DNA of 64,000 nucleotides. Origin: Trogon surrucura (taxonomy: Eukaryota > Chordata > Aves > Trogoniformes > Trogonidae). Below the pieces are notes generated by a model, which was not told the DNA's origin, did no database searches, and saw nothing but the letters and a program-made list of their open reading frames with translations. The position numbers and the translations under genes were made by a program. Shown here piece by piece: positions 60,134 through 64,000 of the stretch (within the stretch, counting starts at the first letter, position 1; every line of letters begins with the position of its first letter). The stretch lies in assembly GCA_020746105.1 (NCBI GenBank), contig CM036633.1, positions 12,136,501 to 12,200,500 on the forward strand, in the 5' to 3' direction.

Positions 60134-60139
60134 AATAAA
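60134..60139 (+). terminator. IFT52: First canonical poly(A) hexamer after IFT52
   Basis: AATAAA here is the first canonical hexamer downstream of the IFT52 stop codon that I found. If it is used, the 3' UTR would be about 1.25 kb and would include the minisatellite and the SINE. The downstream sequence is not strongly GT-rich, and an earlier non-canonical signal is equally possible. Confidence 0.3.
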
Positions 60140-60957
60140 AATTCTTCGCTTACTCAAGCTTTCTGTGCAGCCTTTATGACACCTGTGCTTTATCTTCCTC
60201 TGCCATGTTTTTTTAACATCAGAGCTGCTTTTGCAAGATGTGTGTGTCTTCTATCCCACAAGAAAACTTTTAATTTTATGTTGCTTCCTGCTTTGGATGC
60301 CAGCTTGGTGCAAGTTTTTCTAAAGGAGGTGCCCCAAAACACCTGCCTGAGTTCTGGACCCATCGATGTGTGCTGATACAATGTCAGCAGGGGTGGTTGT
60401 CTCTCTTCCTACACATGCCTTTTTCATAGCAGCACCTTTGAAATCTTCCATTTCTTCCTCTTTCGTTTACTTTTGTTTAAGGGCATGGTTGTGTTTGTCA
60501 CACCGGCTATTTTGTATGTTCCAGCTACAGATGTACACGATAAGCTTAATCTCTCCTCTGCACTATTGGTGCCGATCAGTGAACTGGCACAGACCTCAGC
60601 TGAACCGAACGACCCCGTGATCCTCTTCCTAATTATAGATCTGGTTTGTGCTGTTCTGTGGTGTTGATACTGCAAACTGTAAATACATTCTCTTCCTGGC
60701 CCCTTTTTCAGAGTTGTTTTGCCACCTGTTGCTGATGTTGTGAGATGGTCACCTGAGCAGCCAGAGAACACAAGCAGCTCCTGTTTATTGTTTGTCTGGG
60801 GTGTCCCTCTGACAGCTGAAGTGAAAGAGCAGATTTTTCACTGAAGGGATTTTTTTTTTTTGGCCAGAAGCTCCAGTGCAGAATAGGTGTGGAGGCAATA
60901 GCCTCTGTCTTTCAAAGCTCTCCCTTTGGCCCTCAGGAAGTATTTAAAGTGTTATTT

Positions 60958-61046
60958 TCATAGAATCATAGAGACATTGACCCTTGGGATCATCAAGTCC
61001 AGCCTATAACCCTATTCCACTGAGTCCACACCTGAATCATATCCCC
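60958..61046 (-). mobile_element. CR1 tail fragment
   Basis: About 90 bases in reverse orientation begin with the reversed tail TCATAGAATCATAGAG and include GGGATCATCAAGTCCAGCC, a standard CR1 3'-end segment. The piece is heavily 5'-truncated. Confidence 0.75.
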
Positions 61047-61259
61047 CAATATGATACATATAAACTTTATGGCTGAGTGACAGAACTTTGAAGGAGTACA
61101 AGTGTCTGAGTGCTTTCAAGCAGTAAGGCTGGGCTACTGGAAGTGTATATATAATGAAATTATTGCTGCAATTTGCAAAAGTTTGTTCCAAGCAACTCTT
61201 GCTACTTTCCCTTTTTTTGCCTCTGTCCTCTCCTGCGACGTGACTTCTCATCCCTCAAT

Positions 61260-61930
61260 CCCTACAAGAAGAGGCGGGGCTGGATATTGATTGTTCAGCA
61301 AACTGCAAACGCCCTGAACAGTAACAGGGATTAGTTTGCCGGGTCCTTGGCTGGGCTGTAAGCAGCGGTGGGAGAGCAGGGCCTGCGTGAGGCTCCAGCC
61401 GCGGTGCCCGGCGGGAGCCGGGGGGTCGGGCTCGTCTCTTCATTCGCGCAGGGAACCGTCCCCGCGGGAAACGGAACCCGCCAAGCTGGGCCGAGGGTTC
61501 AAGTCCTGCCCGTGACCGTAACGGCGGCTCCCGGGAAGCCGTTCCCTTCATTCCCCGCCGCTCTCGGGCTGTTTTTCTCCCGCTGTGCCAGAAGAGGGAT
61601 CCCCAGCCCCACCCGCCGCCTCCCGGTGGGCGACGACGGGCCCAGGCAACCGGCTGGCCCGGGCTGCGCCGCCGCCATGGCTCGGCGGTGGGCACCGGGG
61701 CGGCGCTCCCGCCTCCTTCCTTCACCGAGACCTCCCCGGACCCCTCGGCCAGGTAACGGGGGCGGAGAGGGCGGCCCGGGGCCGCGCACCTGGGGAGGAG
61801 AGGGCCGGGCCGGGCCGGGGGCCGTGGCAGGGCTCCCCCGCCCGGGGCGCGGCCATCTTGGGCCGCCCCGCCTCAGGGGGCTCCCCTCGCCCCGGCGGGG
61901 AAGGGGGTGGCGGTGGGGTCTGACCGGTCC
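61260..61930 (+). promoter_or_regulatory. MYBL2: CpG-island promoter, probably of MYBL2
   Basis: This is a sharply bounded CpG-dense island. It carries a GC box (GGCGGGGC near 61,273), a perfect E2F-type site GCGGGAAA (61,464-61,471) and a MYB-type word TAACGG near 61,519, then the ATG at 61,677. E2F control is characteristic of the B-Myb gene, and MYBL2 follows IFT52 in the same orientation in human. Identification is by context, since the DNA-binding exons would lie beyond the window. Confidence 0.5.
61677..61752 (+). CDS. MYBL2: Possible first coding exon of MYBL2 (B-Myb), partial
   Basis: GCCGCCATGG is an excellent start context in the CpG island. The peptide begins M-A-R-R, like the M-S/A-R-R start of vertebrate B-Myb, whose first exon encodes only a few residues. 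Two donors are possible: one directly after the third codon (CGGCG/gtgggc, exon end 61,687) and one at GCCAG/gtaacg (end 61,752). The first agrees better with B-Myb, whose next residues are not found here. The next + strand acceptor I can see is ttacttacag at 63,995, at the window edge. The end given is the outer limit. The call depends mainly on synteny. Confidence 0.35.
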
Positions 61931-61992
61931 CCTGCTCAGCCGCAGGCCTGGCAGAAAACGTCAGAGACCACGCACAGAGTGAAATGTAAACC

Positions 61993-61998
61993 TTTATT
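61993..61998 (-). terminator. Poly(A) signal of the minus-strand gene
   Basis: AATAAA on the minus strand (TTTATT on the plus strand) lies about 210 bases after the TGA stop of the minus-strand terminal exon. It predicts a 3' end close to 61,975, at the edge of the facing CpG island. Confidence 0.6.
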
Positions 61999-62209
61999 GG
62001 ATTAATACAAAAGACAGCGATGGGGGGCGGGAGCGGGGGGAACCGGCAGGGCTGGTGCTGGCTCACAGGGGCTGCCATCAGCCAGGCCAGGGGGTTTGCC
62101 TCACCCCAGGTGGGAAGGTTGAGCGTTGTTCCCCGCGGTGGTGCCATCAGCACTTGGCTCAGGGCAGGGCAGGAGGTCCCCGGGCTGGCAGCCCACCAGG
62201 GCAAGAGCC

Positions 62210-63008
62210 TCACAGAGCCTGATGCCGAAACACGGGCACAGGATCGAGGTCGCTCAGCTGGGTCTCGGAGGCGGCAGACCCATGGGTCAGCGTCGGGTTC
62301 CTCTTGAGAGCACCAGGCCAGGCCAGAGGAATTACTGCAGAGGTCTCCAGGGATGGAGGATCAGATTTGGAGCATCCCAGTAGTCTTAGCTCCTCGGCGC
62401 TCACATCAAGGGGCAGGCTAGTATCCAGGGGGGCTTTTATTGCAGAGATCTCCCAGCCGGGTGCTGGGGTCTTCCCGTGGGTCGAGAGGTCTCCGACAAG
62501 CTCGGTGCTCTTGGAGAGCAGGCTCTCCAGCAGCCTGGGGTGCTTTTCTTTCTTGCACGGTGTTGAGGTGTTCTGTGATGCCAGGTCCATCAGGCAGCGG
62601 GCTCTGCTGGGGTGCTCACAAGGCAAACCAGACAGGTCGGAGGTAGCCTGACCATGGTGGGTCTGGCAGAAGCAGACGAGGCTGAGGTCAGAGATGCCCT
62701 GGGTCAGGCTGTGCAGGTCGGTCTTCACACAGCTGCTCAGAGACTCTGACTGCTTGACAACGCACAGAGAGCCACCCTTCATTGCATTATCTGAGTCCAT
62801 GAGAAGCTCCCAGGTGTCTGGTTTGCAGGAACTGCTATTGTCCATGTAGTAACTGAGGACAGGAGAAGAGTGGCTATGGCTGGAGGCTCCAGCCACAAAC
62901 CCATTTTCCAATATTTCCTTTATGGCCAGGGTGCTGGTACCGTGCCTCTTGGTGGACAGCATGGTGCAGGATCCCACCCCTGTCAGGCTTGTGGAGATCA
63001 GGACGTTC
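62210..63008 (-). CDS. 3'-terminal coding exon of an unidentified gene
   Basis: The exon runs from a good acceptor (TTTTTTCGACAG, exon edge 63,008) to TGA at 62,210-62,212 and is open throughout: one G completing a split codon, then 265 codons and the stop. The poly(A) signal follows in place. I do not recognise the product. It is Ser/Thr/Leu-rich and hydrophilic with no membrane segment, suggesting a disordered C-terminal region. Visible pieces are TLAIKEILENGF near the start, CFCQTHHGQ in the middle, and a basic-amphipathic KKEKHPRLLESLLSKSTELV. The upstream part should lie to the right of the window or in small exons at 63-64 kb; one candidate donor (gtaagt) on the minus strand sits at 63,988-63,993. 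A frame that starts at an ATG in the intron (63,028) is less likely than the spliced reading. If MYBL2 starts at 61,677, this exon lies antisense within its first intron. Confidence 0.6.
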
Positions 63009-64000
63009 CTGTCGAAAAAACACATCACTGTTCATTACTGTTCTCTAACAGATTGCGGACTTAAGGGTAGCAGGACTGGTCTCTGCACAATCCTGTCTCA
63101 GTCTTGCTTAGGAGAGAGAGGAGCTGAGTGGAATCTAGCGCAGGCAGGTGAGCATCCAGCCTGTTGTTGTCTTCTAGAGCAGCACAATTGCACCACAGCC
63201 TGGTCATTGCTTGGAGGTCATCATGGAGCCTCCACGGAGTTGTATTTATTTGGCCTCAGCCTATATACCACTACTCTTAGCTTTGTACAGGGTGTAGAGT
63301 CTCCATCTGTTACTGGTACTAGGGTGGAGCTGCTTTTCCCCAGAGATAAGACGCTATATCCTCTTTCCTCAAGTCAGAGGGCTATTAACCCCTGTTAGAG
63401 CTGAGTGCCTTTGAGGAAGAGGCGCTAAAACCAGGCTCTGGTTAGGATGGGAGAGGTTGAAGAGCACCTCTCAACTTTCAGTTTCACACATGGTAACCCC
63501 CACCCACAGACCTGTGGGGTCCCACAGGGCACCAAGGAAGGTCTGTGGGGACAGGGACCCCAGTATATCTCCTGCCACTCAGCCCTGCCTCCTGCTCCGT
63601 GGGCAGAAGCTTCCTTCATGCTCCCACTGCACCTGAGGGCAAGTTCTCACCACCAGCTGCCTCTCAGCCACCCCAGAGGGAACAAGGGCTGGTCAGGGAA
63701 GGGGAAGCAGCTACTATAGCTTGAAGCTATTTTTATGCTGGACACATTAAAAGTGGAGATAACGAGCTACTAATTTTACTGCAAAAGGGGGGGCTATACA
63801 GTCAGCCTAGGAAGGAAATCACTTTTAAGAGACTAAAATACTTTTTCCTTAAAGATAATTTAGAAAAATTAATATGTGAGAAATACTAGGGAAATAAAAA
63901 TTACATGCTAAGAGACTAAAAAGTACTATTTACCTTCAGCTTCTCTGGCTGCCCTCTTTGAGCTCTTGAACCTTCTTCACAACTGTTACTTACAGGGGGT
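63009..64000. other. Intronic sequence at the window end
   Basis: No exon can be called with confidence. The last bases contain a motif readable in two ways: on the plus strand a pyrimidine-rich acceptor TTACTTACAG ending at 63,995, and on the minus strand a donor gtaagt. Either the next exon of a MYBL2-like plus gene begins there or an exon of the minus-strand gene ends there. Confidence 0.35.

Overview
The window is nuclear DNA from a bird. The genes are split by GT-AG introns and match vertebrate families. CR1 LINE fragments with the bird-type (ATTCTATG)n tail, an avian ERVL-type solo LTR and CpG-island promoters are present. A short element at 59,871-60,036 joins a tRNA-like head (intact A and B boxes) to a CR1 tail. 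That is the architecture described for passerine SINEs (TguSINE1 type), so a passerine is the best guess, but the call rests on this one element.

Layout. 1-19,440: gene-free DNA upstream of SLC32A1, with a few AT-rich or homeobox-motif-rich blocks that could be enhancers. 19,440-23,140: a GC-rich, homopolymer-studded region and CpG island holding the SLC32A1 promoter. 23,142-25,468: SLC32A1 (vesicular GABA/glycine transporter), two coding exons, 521 aa, complete. 25,469-39,912: its 3' UTR, then a gene desert with one orphan CpG island, a pyrimidine-rich array and a CR1. 39,935-46,428: SGK2 kinase, 12 coding exons, 364 aa, complete. 48,469-58,897: IFT52 (ciliary IFT-B subunit), 13 coding exons, 434 aa, complete; one intron carries a CR1 inserted into another CR1, and a later intron carries a solo LTR. 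58,898-61,260: IFT52 downstream DNA with a minisatellite, the SINE-like element and a CR1 scrap. 61,260-61,930: a CpG-island promoter, probably the start of MYBL2 on the + strand. 61,975-64,000: on the - strand, the 3'-terminal exon of an unidentified gene (266 in-frame codons, acceptor and poly(A) signal visible).

The genes are not a functional unit: SLC32A1 loads inhibitory transmitter into synaptic vesicles, SGK2 is an AGC kinase, IFT52 builds cilia, and MYBL2 would be a cell-cycle transcription factor. SGK2-IFT52-(MYBL2) in one orientation matches the human 20q13 order. SLC32A1 directly beside SGK2 does not: in human they are megabases apart, so the desert at 26-39 kb probably spans a rearrangement junction between the avian and mammalian orders.

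I found no undescribed system of obvious importance. The best leads are the unidentified minus-strand terminal exon, the tRNA/CR1 SINE, the nested CR1s, the dated solo LTR, the cluster of extreme homopolymers upstream of SLC32A1 and the orphan CpG island.
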